In this document: in pieces, positions 43,093 through 53,900 of the stretch | How positions within the stretch are numbered: position 1 is the stretch's first letter | Layout of the letters: each line of letters opens with the position of its first letter | Origin: Isochrysis galbana | Taxonomy: Eukaryota; Haptophyta; Isochrysidales; Isochrysidaceae | DNA: 64,000 nucleotides | Assembly: GCA_018136815.1 (NCBI GenBank) | Contig: CM030940.1 | Span: 1,128,113 to 1,192,112, forward strand | Reading direction: 5' to 3' | Program-made: the position numbers and the translations under genes | The notes under the pieces: generated by a model | What the model was told of the DNA's origin: nothing | Databases searched by the model: none | The model's input: only the letters and a program-made list of their open reading frames with translations

Positions 43093-44878
43093 CTATCCTC
43101 GGCGGTAGTAGAGGAGCTTGCGCCACAGTTCGGCATCTGCTTCCTCGCTATCCTCTTGCAATCCCTCGACTAGACCGGCACGCCAACCCCCCGATCCGAG
43201 ATGCCACGAAAGCCGATACTCGCCCTCTTCCTCGCCGATGTCGCCTGCGTTTTGCCGGATGTTGCTTGACTTGGAGAAACCGAATGAGTCATACATGTGC
43301 GAGCCGGGACAGAAATACCACCAAACTTCGTTGTGTTCGTGAGGCTGGTTGGGCTCAGTCTCGCGCAGAACCTCCTCTCTCAGTCCGACCGCGCCGAGCC
43401 TGATGGTGCCATCGGGCGCGCGTGCTCCTACGAAGATGTGTTTTGCGTCCGTAGGCACAGCTCGCAGCCCCGCAGCTGTTATGCCCTCGGTGTAGGGAAT
43501 GTCATACATGAGCGTCCAGCCGTCAAGGAAAGAGTTGGGAAGCGAGAGCTGCACACCCTTTGGTATCAAGCCGAGACGAGAGCGGGTGCGTGGCGACGTA
43601 ATCGAGTAGGATTTCTCGAGCATCGCTTGGGTTAAAACCTGAGAAACGACGGGAGCATGGTTACGTGGGCGCGGTTACGTGGGTGCGTGAGGGCGGGATA
43701 AGGGTGGGGACAGAGTTGAAATGGCGGTTGGGCCATACACACGGCGAACGAAAGCTAGAGGCAAGCGCTTGTGCACGTGCGGCCTGCTGCATCGCTGAAA
43801 GCCGCTGCCCCCTCGTACCTTCATCGCTGCGGCCGACTGCATCAGAGGCTCCTGCTGCACGTGGGATTGAATGTACTCGTACTTCATGCAAGGGAATCTG
43901 GCATGCTGTAGCAGCGCAACTGTCGTCTTCTCGTCGTTGACGGCTCCCCCAGGCTGCGCACGGAGCCATCGGATGATGGCATCGAAGACCTCCTCTTCCT
44001 TCTCGACTTGCAGCTTGTCGTCGGCAAGGAGCTGCTCTAGCCGCGCCTGCGTGCGTACAAATGCGGGGGAGTGGGGTTGAGCTCGCTTCTCGGGGAGCGG
44101 TACCCCGGGCATGGGCATGACGACAACTAGCGTGGATAGGAGTTGGGCGTTGAAGGACAGAGGGTTGGGCACCTGGGGCACGGTGACGAAGTCCGCCGAG
44201 CGCGAGGCGGCGGTGAATTGCTCGGCGGCGGTGAAAAGCGCTGCTGCCCGCAGCTTGGCAAGCTCGTGCTGGTCCGAGAGCGTGAGCGTGGTCCAAACAT
44301 TTTCGGGAGACAACCTCTCAATCAGTTCATGCTCAACCGCGGCCTGTAAAGCCATCACCTGTTGGCGCACAGTTGCCCAGTTGAGCCCTTTCTTGGGAGG
44401 GGCGCGACGCGAGCTGAGTCGGTTCCTACGCCGTGCGCCACGCGCGTCGCACCTGCAGGCGTGCGGCAACGCCGAGCATGCGGACCAAGTGGCTCTCCGA
44501 GACCTGAGCCACACCAGAGTACATGAAATCGAGCGCGGCCTCAAAGCACGATGGGCTCATCTCGGAGATGGCGAGTTTGGGCCCGGTGGAGTCCGCAAAT
44601 CTCTCCCCGAGCAGCAGCGCCCGAAAGTAATCGGAGGTGGCAGCGAGGACATTTCTGTGCGCGCGGAAGGTGCGTGCGGCGGGCTTGTCAGGTGCTCCTG
44701 AGACATGGATTTCTATGTCGCAGAGCGAGTCTTCTTCGCGGAGAGCTGCGAGGGCCGCGAGTGTTGGGTGCGAGCCGTTCGGATCGTGTAGCATAATCAT
44801 ATCGGTAAGCACAGTGGACGTATGACTCACACTGTGCTCGACCGCCGCGCGCGTGCGCTTGCGTCCTCGCGGCGCCAT
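43093..44878 (-). CDS. BTB-BACK protein with C-terminal algal-type domain
   Basis: 503-residue protein from exons 44878-44453, 44358-43819 and 43638-43093, with GT-AG introns of 94 and 180 nt, all phase 0. The joins give AARLQ|VMALQAAVEHEL and AAAMK|VLTQAMLEKS. The BTB domain (about residues 45-140) shows the EEDSLCDIEIHV start, FRAHRNVLAATSDYFRALL and FEAALDFMYSGV. The BACK domain includes ELIERLSPENVW, HELAKLRAAALFTAAEQF and EEEVFDAIIRWL. The C-terminal third has GWTLMYDIPYTEG, EVWWYFCPGSHMYDSFGFS and EYRLSWHLGSGGWRAG, a conserved-looking beta-rich domain I cannot name with certainty. Such proteins usually act as Cullin-3 substrate adaptors; that role is inferred. Confidence 0.9.
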
Positions 44879-45034
44879 CCTTGAAGTCCGGCGCTCGAGC
44901 GCAGATGGGGAAGGGGGAAGGCTCCTCGCTCGTGGCCCAACCGAGCGATGTGCGCGCTGCGCTCTCGCGTGGCGTAGGCGTACCCCGCCACTAAAAGCCC
45001 AATACCCCCACGCTGGCTCGCCTCCTCACAGCCT

Positions 45035-45365
45035 CCCGGCTCTTCAACCCCCCCCCCCCCCCCCCTTCGGCGCGCGGCTCGCCCCTGCCGCTCCCGCCGG
45101 AAGGGTGGCCGGGGGAAGCCGGGGGTGCCCCCTCCCCTCCCTCTCTCTCTCTCGCTCTCTTGTCGCTCGGGGGAGGGGCGGGGGGCGGCGTGGGAGTATT
45201 TGTGTTGGCTTCACATTCACATATTTGTCGGCGACCCCCCCCGCCCCTCTCCCCCCGGCCCTCTCTCTCGCTCTCATCTCGCTCGGGGGAGGGGGGCGGG
45301 GAGAGGGGGAAGCGGAGTATATGTGTGTTGGCTTCACATTAACATCTTTGTCGGCGCTGCGCCCC
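45035..45365. repeat. Low-complexity C/T and G-rich blocks upstream of the BTB gene
   Basis: A C-run (45049-45064) and two similar imperfect tandem units of about 110 bp. Each contains CTCTCTCTCTCGCTCT, GTCGCTCGGGGGAGGGG-like sequence and GTGTTGGCTTCACATT, then TTTGTCGGCG (45135-45233 and 45245-45357). The region may be the promoter or 5' UTR of the minus-strand BTB gene. Confidence 0.7.
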
Positions 45366-45689
45366 GAGGGCCGATATTCCATAAATATTCGATCCAATCA
45401 ACCTTGCTGCTCCTCTGCTCCTGCGATGATCAATGAAAAGAGGAGAAGAGCTCAACGGATAGAATAGGCTCTCGTCATCATCTATCATCTAGCTCGGAAT
45501 CGGAATTGTATTCAGTCGTTGGAAGTGGTATATATACAGTTATAGAGTAAGGAGGAGGATACCCTAGAAGAGTGAAGAGTACCCTAGTCCGTTCCCCTGC
45601 TGTGCTGGAGCTTCTCTAACTGCGCAAAAATACGCCCCCCCCCCCGCCAACTCCGGAGCGCCCCTCCCCCCCCCCCCCATTCAGACGCT

Positions 45690-45848
45690 ACTACATTCCT
45701 GGGTTGGCATGGCACTGGCAGGGGGTCGCTGCTGCTGCGCAGCGTCTGGCATGTCGTGGTCGGTCGGCGCGGTGAGGTGGGCGGGGAGAGGGGAGAGTGG
45801 GTGGGAGCGAGGCGCGCTCCATGACCCTATCGTTCATGACGATAGTTG
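45690..45848 (-). mobile_element. LINE 5'-end fragment interrupted by the 868-bp element
   Basis: Hairpin ACTATCGT/ACGATAGT (about 45827-45847), then GGGTCATGGAGCGCGCC reading on the minus strand. A 43-codon ORF1 start (MERASLPPTLPSP) follows. The element at 45865 inserted just upstream of this 5' end, so two family insertions are adjacent head to head. Confidence 0.6.
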
Positions 45849-45864
45849 GGGCTCTCTTGGCGGC

Positions 45865-46732
45865 AACTAAGTTTATACTTAGTTCGCCCATGGGGGGGCA
45901 CGAGCCCCCCTCTCTCTCCACTCCTCCCCTGCCATGGGGGAGGAACCACCCACTCTCCTGGCACGCCTGATGGCTTGCCAGGAGCACACTGCCATGCTGA
46001 CCCATTCCTCTCCCCACAAGCACGCCTGACTCGCCCGCCCTGGCCTGTCGTGGCCAGCCCATCCCTCTGACCAGCCCCTCCTCCCCCTGGGCCCCCTGTT
46101 CAGGACCCCCCAGCCAGCTCCAGTCGACCCGCAGGGGCTCGGAGCGCCAGCGAGGGAGAGGCAGGAGGGGCCAGGGCCATGCCCCAGCCTCACCTGCCCC
46201 CTGAGCTGCGCTCCCTGGCCCCTGCTGGCCACCTGGGGACCTGAAGAGGGGCCGCAGGCGCGCGCCATGGGCCCCCGCCGCAGGGAAGAGAGGAGGAAAA
46301 GGGAAGAGGGAGGGGAGGGGGGAGCGGCAGCTCCCCCCTCCGGCAGAAACGTGTCTTCTCGCCCCGTTTGGGTAAGAGAAGACGGGGGCGCCAGAGCCAG
46401 GAGGGAAGGGCCGCGGCTCGCCGCGGCCACTCGCTCTAGCGAGGGAGATTAGCGCTTCTGGGCTCCTATCTCACGAGTGCCCCCCCCCCCCGCGTTGCTT
46501 TTACCCGAAAGGGGTTTTCCCCCAGCGTGGACTCGAGGAGAGGACGCGCTGGGGTGCGTGGGGCCGGTGCATGCACTGGGGGGAGGACAAATATCGAGGG
46601 GAGGGGGCAGTGCCCCCACCCCCCGGTATCACTCGGACACCTGGCCCGTCAGGCATGGCGGGATTCCGGGACTGAGACGTTATGTCCAATTAGCTAGTGG
46701 GGTTGGCTAGGATATAACATTGATTATTATTA
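45865..46732 (+). mobile_element. 868-bp non-LTR-type insertion with 18-bp TSD
   Basis: TTGGGGCTCTCTTGGCGG occurs at 45847-45864 and again at 46733-46750, a perfect 18-bp target-site duplication. The insert starts CAACTAAGTTTATACTTAGTT (hairpin) and CGCCCATGGGGGGGCACG. It carries a short frame with MGEEPPTLLARLMACQEHTA. It contains the GAAACCCC-type block AAAGGGGTTTTCCCCC and ends ATATAACATTGATTATTATTA. The 5' half is found inverted at 6270-6780 and the 3' half inverted at 22790-23075. It encodes no enzyme, so mobilisation in trans by a LINE sharing the 5' hairpin is inferred. Confidence 0.88.
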
Positions 46733-46750
46733 TTGGGGCTCTCTTGGCGG

Positions 46751-47850
46751 TGAATGCCGAATGCCGGGAACCGGGAACCGAAAGACGTTGTTGTATTCCT
46801 GCCCATCTGAAGGCTGTAGGCGTGAATATTCGTGTAAGGTACGCGCTCACAATTACAATTGAACAGTTCCCCGTGTTGCCACTGACGCACAAGACACACA
46901 GATTCGGATTCCCCATGGTCTCAAGTCCAGGTTTGCAGGTTTTGGTCTCGAAATTTGCGATTCGAATTTTGTTTTTGCTGTTACTATAATTGTTGGCTCG
47001 TTTAGGGTAATAAACCGGCATGACTTCGACTTCTCGTTCTGCAGTCGCTCTGCGAGACTCTCTCTCTCTCTCTCTCTCTCTCTCCGTCCGCCTCTCCTCG
47101 GCCGACGGCAAGAAGATTCGTCCAAAACATTCTCCGGTCCCAAGATATCTCGTGGGGGGTCTCTCCGCGCTCCGCGAGGGAAAGGACGCGATCTCGCTCC
47201 GAGATCGGCCTCGCGCCCTCCCACGCTGCCCCGCCGTGCCCTCGGTCCCTCGCCCCCCCCGCGGCAGGTTCTTTCCCTCGGCGTGCCGTCCGTCGCCTCC
47301 GGCCGTTATATTAATCCCCCCCCCGCGCGAGGTTCTCTTCTCCCCCGCGCGCGGTTCGTTTCCTCCGGCCGTCGTTGTTCCCCCCCTCGCTTCGATTCCT
47401 CTCGCGGTTCCTTCGATGATTGCCTCCATCTCGTCCGTTCTTCTTCGCGATCCTCGCGGAGGGGGCACCGACGTTTAATGTTAGTTTCGTCGCGGTTTCG
47501 ATGAAAGAAAGGAAGAACGAATGGCACGCGCCTCGCGTCTCGCGTCTTGTTTCGTCGCCCCTTGCTCGTTGCTTGTCTAGAAGGTCTCTCCGCACATCGC
47601 CTTCTTCCCCCGGCGCGATTTTGGATCTCTCCTCGACCCTCCGCGTTGGCTTCAGCGGACGAGTTCCACTTTGACGATAGTTCGAACCCTTCGGTGGCGT
47701 AGTTATGCGCTCTCTTTCCGTATATCTTCGCGCATGACGAGCGATCGCGACTTCAGCCTTCGCCGCGCGGGGAGGGGTTTGTTTATCGTATGATTCCGGA
47801 GTGTTTACGTTAGTTTTCTGAGCCCAAGGACTTTGGTTTTTGGTTTCTTG
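46751..47850. other. Region upstream of gag; possible LTR/leader not resolved
   Basis: Contains a CT microsatellite (47057-47084) and many TTCGT/CCTCGC words. It may hold the 5' LTR and leader of the gag-pol element, but I could not find a matching second LTR in the window. Confidence 0.4.
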
Positions 47851-47853
47851 TGA

Positions 47854-50835
47854 GTGATTTTTGTAGCAACTTCGTCGAGTCCCACCGTGTTCCCAAGCGA
47901 GTCCCCCCGAGTTCCCGAGTCTATACCCCGAGTCAACGAGTCAATACAAGTCAAGCACGCGCCTGAGCCACCCCCAGTCGCCTGCCACCACCTCCCACAA
48001 GCCTCCTTTCGCACTTCCGCGCCCACCGTGCTCCGTGCGTGCGTCGTGCGTCGTGCGTCGATCACCATGCCCGTAGTCACCCCCGAGGAAAGCTCCATGA
48101 GCTCCCCACAAGAACCGCGTTCCGCGCTAGCTGCCGGCGCGCCCTCGCAGGCAATCTCCAAGAGTGAGATCAGCCTTGCTCTGACAAGCACAAAATCTTC
48201 GCTCGCGCCTTCGGCTCCGGTCGCCATGTCGAGTTCTCCCCTCGAGAAATCTTCATTGTCCCCGCGTCATGAGCCCGTCTCTTCTTCTTCGGTTCTCGAA
48301 TCGTACGGGTCGAAGTCTCCCGGGGAAGAGAGCCTTGTGGGACCCCTCCCTTCTTCAAAAGAGAGTCTTTCCGAGCCAGTTCTCCCCTCCTCTCGCCTCT
48401 CCGCGCCGACGGTCGAAGTTCCGCCGCCTCCTCGGGCCTCTACTCACACCCCGTCAACTGGAGCTGGAATGGGTCCTCTCGCCTCGTCCGTTGCTCCACC
48501 GGCGGCCTTTCCTCTCCTTTCTTTTGCTGATCCTTTGCCAAGTGTTCATTCCTCTCTCAATCCCTCTGTGGTTGGTGCTGAAGATGATGTGGGTTCCGTC
48601 CGGTCCCTCCCTCCTTTCGAGCCCCCACCAAATGAAGAGTTTGTTCCACCCCCGTCGACGTACTCGTACCCCAAGCGTAACTTCGTTCCACCTCCGACCG
48701 CCACCGTCGGCGCCGCCCAAATCATGGACCAACAAGTCCAGATTGAGGCTCTCCGCGGCGCTGTCGACCGCCTTGAGTCCTCTACCCTCCAAGCCGCCCA
48801 ACGCCACGAAGAATTTCAGCGGGAGGTGGGGTCTACCTTCAACGCGATACTCAGCATTCTACAAGGCCAAGCGGGCACTACGACTTCTCCTCGAGTCGAA
48901 ACTTCGCCACCGCTTGTGGAAGAAGGAGACAACTCCATTGGTGCCCCTCCGGCCTCGGTTGAGTCCCCTTCTCAACCTTTGCCCGCCGCGCCGTTCTCCG
49001 TTCCGCCGAATTCGAATTCCGATCCCGTATTCAATACGCCCGTTCCTGTCACGTCCGCCGAGCCTGTTTCTGATCCCCAACCTCCACCCACCGTCGCGGG
49101 CCTCCGCTCGCTTCCAAATCCGGCGGCTCGGCGCCATCCCGTCGATCCAAGCCTCGCCGGTGATGCTTCTGAGCGAGAGGTCATCCTAGCCTCGTGGGGC
49201 CAACTGTTTGAGGATGCCGCCTACGAGGTAGCCTCTCTCTACAGGAAGTCCGACGATTTCGAGCTCATCCACGCCATTCTCAACGGCGGCCTCTCTCGAG
49301 CCGGCAATGTTTGGCACTACCGCGTGTTTTTCGAGAAGGAGCACGTGACCAAGTGGGCTCGGAGCCGCTTCTTCCTCGACCGCACCCTCCATCACCAAGT
49401 CCGAATGGGCAAAGAGCTTTCCGAGATCAAGTTCCCGAAGGGCCTGGCCTCGGACAACGTCCAGACAGCGGCCACCTCCTGGAATGATTTTCGTCTGTCC
49501 TTCATCAAGCCGCTCGAGCGCGCCCTCTCGCTCGGCTGCGACCACCGTGAAATCTTTACATCCTTGCTAGCGGCCGCCAACTTGTGCACCACCGGCAACC
49601 AAAGGATCTACGCCTTCCTCCTCGATCTCGCCGAAGACCCGGTCCTCTCTCTCAACCCCGCGCTGGCCTGCGACGTGCTTCTCCGCAAGTGCGACGCCAC
49701 CTTCGCGGCCAACGTGCCCGGCTTCGCCAAAGACTCCGCCTCCATGGAGTGGGACAGGCTCGTAGCCCGTGAAGCCGGCTCCGATCTCTTAGAGTTATCC
49801 AAGAATTTGGTGCGCGCGTACGTCCGCAAGATGGGTGACGCGAAGGTGGATGCCACGACGGTCTGGGACCACCCAAACATGTCGCACGATATCAATCAAC
49901 GATTCGAGTCCATCATTCGGAACGACAAGGTCGACGCGGCTCGCGGCGTGGATAACGCGACCAAGTTTGGCGAGTGTCTTGCAAAGACTCGCTTCCGCGT
50001 CGAGAACCACGAGCTCCCTCGCTCGGCCCTTTCGTGCGTCAACCTCTGCCAGCGCTACCTGAGCCCGTACGAACAAGCCCGTGCTAGCCAACAACAGACG
50101 TCGGTCGCGGTCGCCGCCGTGACGCCGCCGGCGACTACTTCCAAGTCCACCAAGACCGCCAAGGTTGCTAAGGCTGCCTCTAACCCCGCGGACACTACGG
50201 CTTCGATGGTCGCCGCCGTCCAAGCAGCGGTGGCCGAGGCATTAAAATCGCAAAACAACAACTCGAACCGCAAGGCGACTGGCGCTGACAATCGTCGGGC
50301 TCCGCCTCCGCCTACGAATTACTCCGCATCGTCTCCGTTACCGGACGCACTTCTTGACCGTCCTCTCGGCAAAAGCACGTCTTCTCGTCGCCAATGTGAT
50401 CCCCCTCCGAACGGCCTTGGGCTTCCGGCCGATTCGGGCCTCTCGGAATGGGATCCAGCTAGCTGGTCTCGAGCACGAGCCCGTTTCTGGCAAATTTCTC
50501 GTTACGCGGGTCACCCGGCCCTTCGCGCTGCGCTCACGCGCTGCCGTCCCTCGGATGCCACCATGACGGCGCCGCGTCTCGACGACTTAGACCGCGACGT
50601 CAAGGAGTGGACCGACGCCAACGGCTGCGCGTACTGCGCCTTTCGTCCCCGGGCTCCATCTGGTACGCCCGAAGCAGACCTGTGGAAGTATGGCACGGGC
50701 GACGGAGCTCATAACCCCGTCGTTTGCCAACCGTACATTCGTTTTCTCTGCGAAGGTGGCAGTGGCGAGTGTGGTAACGACCCAGAAGTCCACCGCCGCC
50801 TCCGCACGATGGTTGTTCTCCGTCCGGCCCAGTAG
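47854..50835 (+). CDS. gag: Ty3/gypsy-like Gag polyprotein
   Basis: Long frame open from 47854; the first ATG in good position is 48067 (MPVVTPEESSMSS). The N-terminal 370 residues are Ser/Pro-rich. A coiled segment (IMDQQVQIEALRGAVDRLES) follows. The folded capsid-like region runs from about ASWGQLFEDAAYEVASLYRK through FFEKEHVTKWARSRFF, NLCTTGNQRIYAFLLDLAED and SMEWDRLVAREAG to FRVENHELPRSALSCVNLCQ. A Cys-rich tail near the end (GCAYCAF, then VCQPYIRFLCEGGSGEC) may bind zinc or nucleic acid. The frame closes at a single TAG (50833-50835). The pol frame continues in the same phase with no further stop. Gag would package element RNA. Confidence 0.8.
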   Translation: MIFVATSSSPTVFPSESPRVPESIPRVNESIQVKHAPEPPPVACHHLPQASFRTSAPTVLRACVVRRASITMPVVTPEESSMSSPQEPRSALAAGAPSQAISKSEISLALTSTKSSLAPSAPVAMSSSPLEKSSLSPRHEPVSSSSVLESYGSKSPGEESLVGPLPSSKESLSEPVLPSSRLSAPTVEVPPPPRASTHTPSTGAGMGPLASSVAPPAAFPLLSFADPLPSVHSSLNPSVVGAEDDVGSVRSLPPFEPPPNEEFVPPPSTYSYPKRNFVPPPTATVGAAQIMDQQVQIEALRGAVDRLESSTLQAAQRHEEFQREVGSTFNAILSILQGQAGTTTSPRVETSPPLVEEGDNSIGAPPASVESPSQPLPAAPFSVPPNSNSDPVFNTPVPVTSAEPVSDPQPPPTVAGLRSLPNPAARRHPVDPSLAGDASEREVILASWGQLFEDAAYEVASLYRKSDDFELIHAILNGGLSRAGNVWHYRVFFEKEHVTKWARSRFFLDRTLHHQVRMGKELSEIKFPKGLASDNVQTAATSWNDFRLSFIKPLERALSLGCDHREIFTSLLAAANLCTTGNQRIYAFLLDLAEDPVLSLNPALACDVLLRKCDATFAANVPGFAKDSASMEWDRLVAREAGSDLLELSKNLVRAYVRKMGDAKVDATTVWDHPNMSHDINQRFESIIRNDKVDAARGVDNATKFGECLAKTRFRVENHELPRSALSCVNLCQRYLSPYEQARASQQQTSVAVAAVTPPATTSKSTKTAKVAKAASNPADTTASMVAAVQAAVAEALKSQNNNSNRKATGADNRRAPPPPTNYSASSPLPDALLDRPLGKSTSSRRQCDPPPNGLGLPADSGLSEWDPASWSRARARFWQISRYAGHPALRAALTRCRPSDATMTAPRLDDLDRDVKEWTDANGCAYCAFRPRAPSGTPEADLWKYGTGDGAHNPVVCQPYIRFLCEGGSGECGNDPEVHRRLRTMVVLRPAQ
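50833..50835 (+). promoter_or_regulatory. Single in-frame TAG between gag and pol (possible readthrough site)
   Basis: gag and pol share one reading frame. After CAG TAG GTC the frame stays open for 29 codons up to the ATG at 50923 and throughout pol. Stop-codon suppression is a known gag-pol strategy in some retroelements. Alternatives are a point mutation of a once-continuous polyprotein or reinitiation at 50923. Confidence 0.5.
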
Positions 50836-50922
50836 GTCGCCGGCGGGGCCCACGTCCGCGCTGTCACCCCGCTACCAGTCCAGGGTAGTGGGCCTGAACG
50901 CCACCCACCAAAAGATCGTATT

Positions 50923-53900
50923 ATGCTACGGCCGAGTACTTCTACGGCCTCCAACCAGTACCCTAAGATTCCGCAAGTTCCAGACAAGCCCTTCCACCTC
51001 CACCCCCCTCTTTCTCCTGCCTCCTCGCCGATTACCCCTATTTCTCCCAATGCCGATAATTCCATCCTGGTTCTCGATATCACGCACGAGTCCTCCAAAC
51101 CAAGTCAACCGTCCCCGCCTCTCTATCAACTCAAGCCGCTGAACCGCTACCCCACGCCACTCCCCAAGCATCAACAGTCCAAGACCTCACGGTCTGCGAA
51201 AATCCAGCCGCCGCAGGCCCAATCCAACCTTCAATCTCTCAAATCAAATTTCGCATGTCCGAGCCACAAAACGTCTCCCGAGTACGAGTCCGAGTCCAAG
51301 TCACGTTCAGAATTGCCCTCTTCGTCTTACGCCACCGCGCGCCCATCTACGAGTCTGAGCCCAGTCCAGTCATCACCGGTATCACCAGTCTCCATCGCTA
51401 CGACGATGGAGGCGCAGTTCTCCGGTTCTTCCCCACTTTCTTTCGAGTCCGAGTCCAAGCCTGTTTTGAGCAAACCCCGTTCTGAGCCATCCGAGTCCGA
51501 GTCCGAGTCCGAGTTTACAATGTCACCGAGCCCTACCACGCGGTCGACCGCAGGATTAACGGAGCTCCAGCCACCCACTGAGCCTCCGACGACCACTCCT
51601 TCCGAGGGAGTGTTCACCTTCGGTCCTCCACGCCCCGAGTCTGAGTCATTTGGAATCTCCGGTCACGTCCAGAATTCCAACCACACCCGAGCCCCGTTTC
51701 ACGAGCCACCGCGTATCGAGTCCAAACACAAGCTGACGCCGAAGCCCTCGACGACAGCCACTGTGTCCTTATCCCAGCCACCGTTTCGAGTCTCGCCGCA
51801 GCCGGCCTGCCACTCCAGCAAGCTGCACGCCGCCGAGCCGATCCCTTCCGTTTCCGTTCCGAGTCCGAGTCCAATCGCACAAGACAATGCATCCCGAGCC
51901 CGCGTAATCAAGCCCGTCACCGAGTCCGAGATTACGGCCGCACCGAGCCAACCGGTGCTGGCCACCGTGCCCCTATCGTCATCACAAGCTTCAGCCTCGT
52001 CCTCACCGACGGTTGCGACGCCAGGGGGCTTCACCTTTGGGCCGGCACCGTCCGTTCCCATTTCGAAAGTGAGCCCTGTTTTCAGTGCCCAGCACGCCAG
52101 AAACGACGAGTCCGAGTCCGAGTACCAATTAACGTCACCGCGGAGTCTGCGGTCGACCACCGGCGTTCCCACGCCACCCCATCAACCGAGAGCCATGGAG
52201 GAGCTGGCACAGCCGTCTCCTAGCCCCTCTGAAGTCGCCGAGTCTTCCGAATTCGAGTCTGAATCCACCGTAATTTCAGCGGTCCATCCACCCGCTAGCC
52301 CGAGCCAAGTCCTCCGAAGAATGCTTCGCATTGCAGAACCTCTTCGGCCACCACCCACGCCAGCCGCTGCCGCAGAGCCACCACCCTGGCCTCAGCCTTC
52401 CCCGCAGCCGGCTTCTACGACAGCCACGTCCCTTCTTTCGCCGGCGCCGACCCCGCCGACGACAGATTGCAACGAAGTCGATGCCTGGCCCGATTCCTCT
52501 CCCGACGTGACCATGGAGAGTGACCACAACTCCCTTGCACGTCGAGGAACGGCCGCCTCCCAAACCGAGCTTCTACGCCCATTGAGCCAGCCCAACCGAG
52601 TCTCTAAGCCATGTCCTTCATGTCTCTCACCGGTGGTCTCGCGGCCGCGGCGTCCGTCGCCGCAATCCGACACCCCACTTCTCCGAGTTTCTTCGTCAAT
52701 CCCGTCCTCTGAGCCCGTCTCCACGTCGTCGATATCCGAGTCTTCTTCTATTCGTCCTACGTCGCCGCGGCCACCGGTCGCAGCCTCCAAGCACTGCCTG
52801 CCTCTCGATACCACTGCCACCGCCATCATGCGCGTGGCAGCGATCAATGCGTCCGCGATCCAGTCCTTCGATTCCTCTCGAAACAACTCCGATGTCGGCA
52901 CCCGCGATGATACCCCGTCACCCGCTCTCCACGCTCTCGCCTCTCTTCGTGCACGAGCGAGCGGCTCTGCGGTGGTATTACCTCGGCACCTCACGGAGGC
53001 AGCCCAAGAGCTCCGCCGGCCGCGCAGTGGCACCTTAGCCTCGCCTGCCGCCGCGCTACCCAAGCACTTCGATGAGCTTTGCGCTGAGCTCACGAAGACA
53101 AGTCAACAAGTCCAAGACGGGCTGACTTTTGGCTGTCACGCCCCACGAGTTCTCGTCGTTGGTGAGACTAGCGGCGTCGTCTCCTCCATGTTCCTACTCG
53201 CCGGAGCTGATGTAGCTACGTGCAATTTGTATCCTTCCGAGATTGACTACGTGCCCCACTTCCAAGGCGACGCGCTTCATGTCCAAAACCTAGGTTGGGA
53301 CCTAGTCATCGCCCACCCGCCCTGCACGTACCTCTCCGCCGTCAGCAGTCAATGGCTCTCCCAAGAACCCGGACGTCGTGCCGCTCTTGAGTCGGCCGCC
53401 CGCGTCTTCAAGTCAATGGCCTCCGCCACTGCTCCGTTTGTAGCGGTTGAGAACCCTCGGATGCATGCGGAAGCTCGCCGTTTAGTCGGGGGGTTGACCC
53501 CGACCCAATTCGTCCAACCCTGGGAGCACGGCACTGGACACCAGAAAGCCACCGGGTTGTACCTCACCAAAGGGCTGCCGCCTCTCCAGCCAACCTGCGT
53601 CGTGGATGGCCGTGAGTCGGCCATGGCTAACCTCTCTCCTTCACCGCACCGTGGCGCCCTTCGCAGCCGCACCTACGTCGGTGTAGCTGGAGCGATGGCG
53701 ACCCATTGGATGCCTGTTCTTCTTCGACATTTGAGCCAACAGGGAGACCAGCCATCGACGAAGAAACTGTCCGCGTTGGAGCTACTCGCTTGCGCGCGGC
53801 GCAGCCTATCGGACCGGCCTTCCCTTAGCTCGACTGAGGCTACCGCATACGAGCCGTGGTCGGCTCTTCATCGTTATGAGAGGGGGAGGGAATCTAGTGA

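Noticed and set aside
48269..49189. Second long plus-strand frame (306 codons) inside gag
   Set aside because: Out of phase with the gag frame that carries the capsid-like sequence; its Arg/Ser/Pro composition is typical of a shadow frame.
52392..53093. Minus-strand frame of 233 codons within pol
   Set aside because: Antisense to the Ser/Pro-rich linker of pol, with no recognisable domain.
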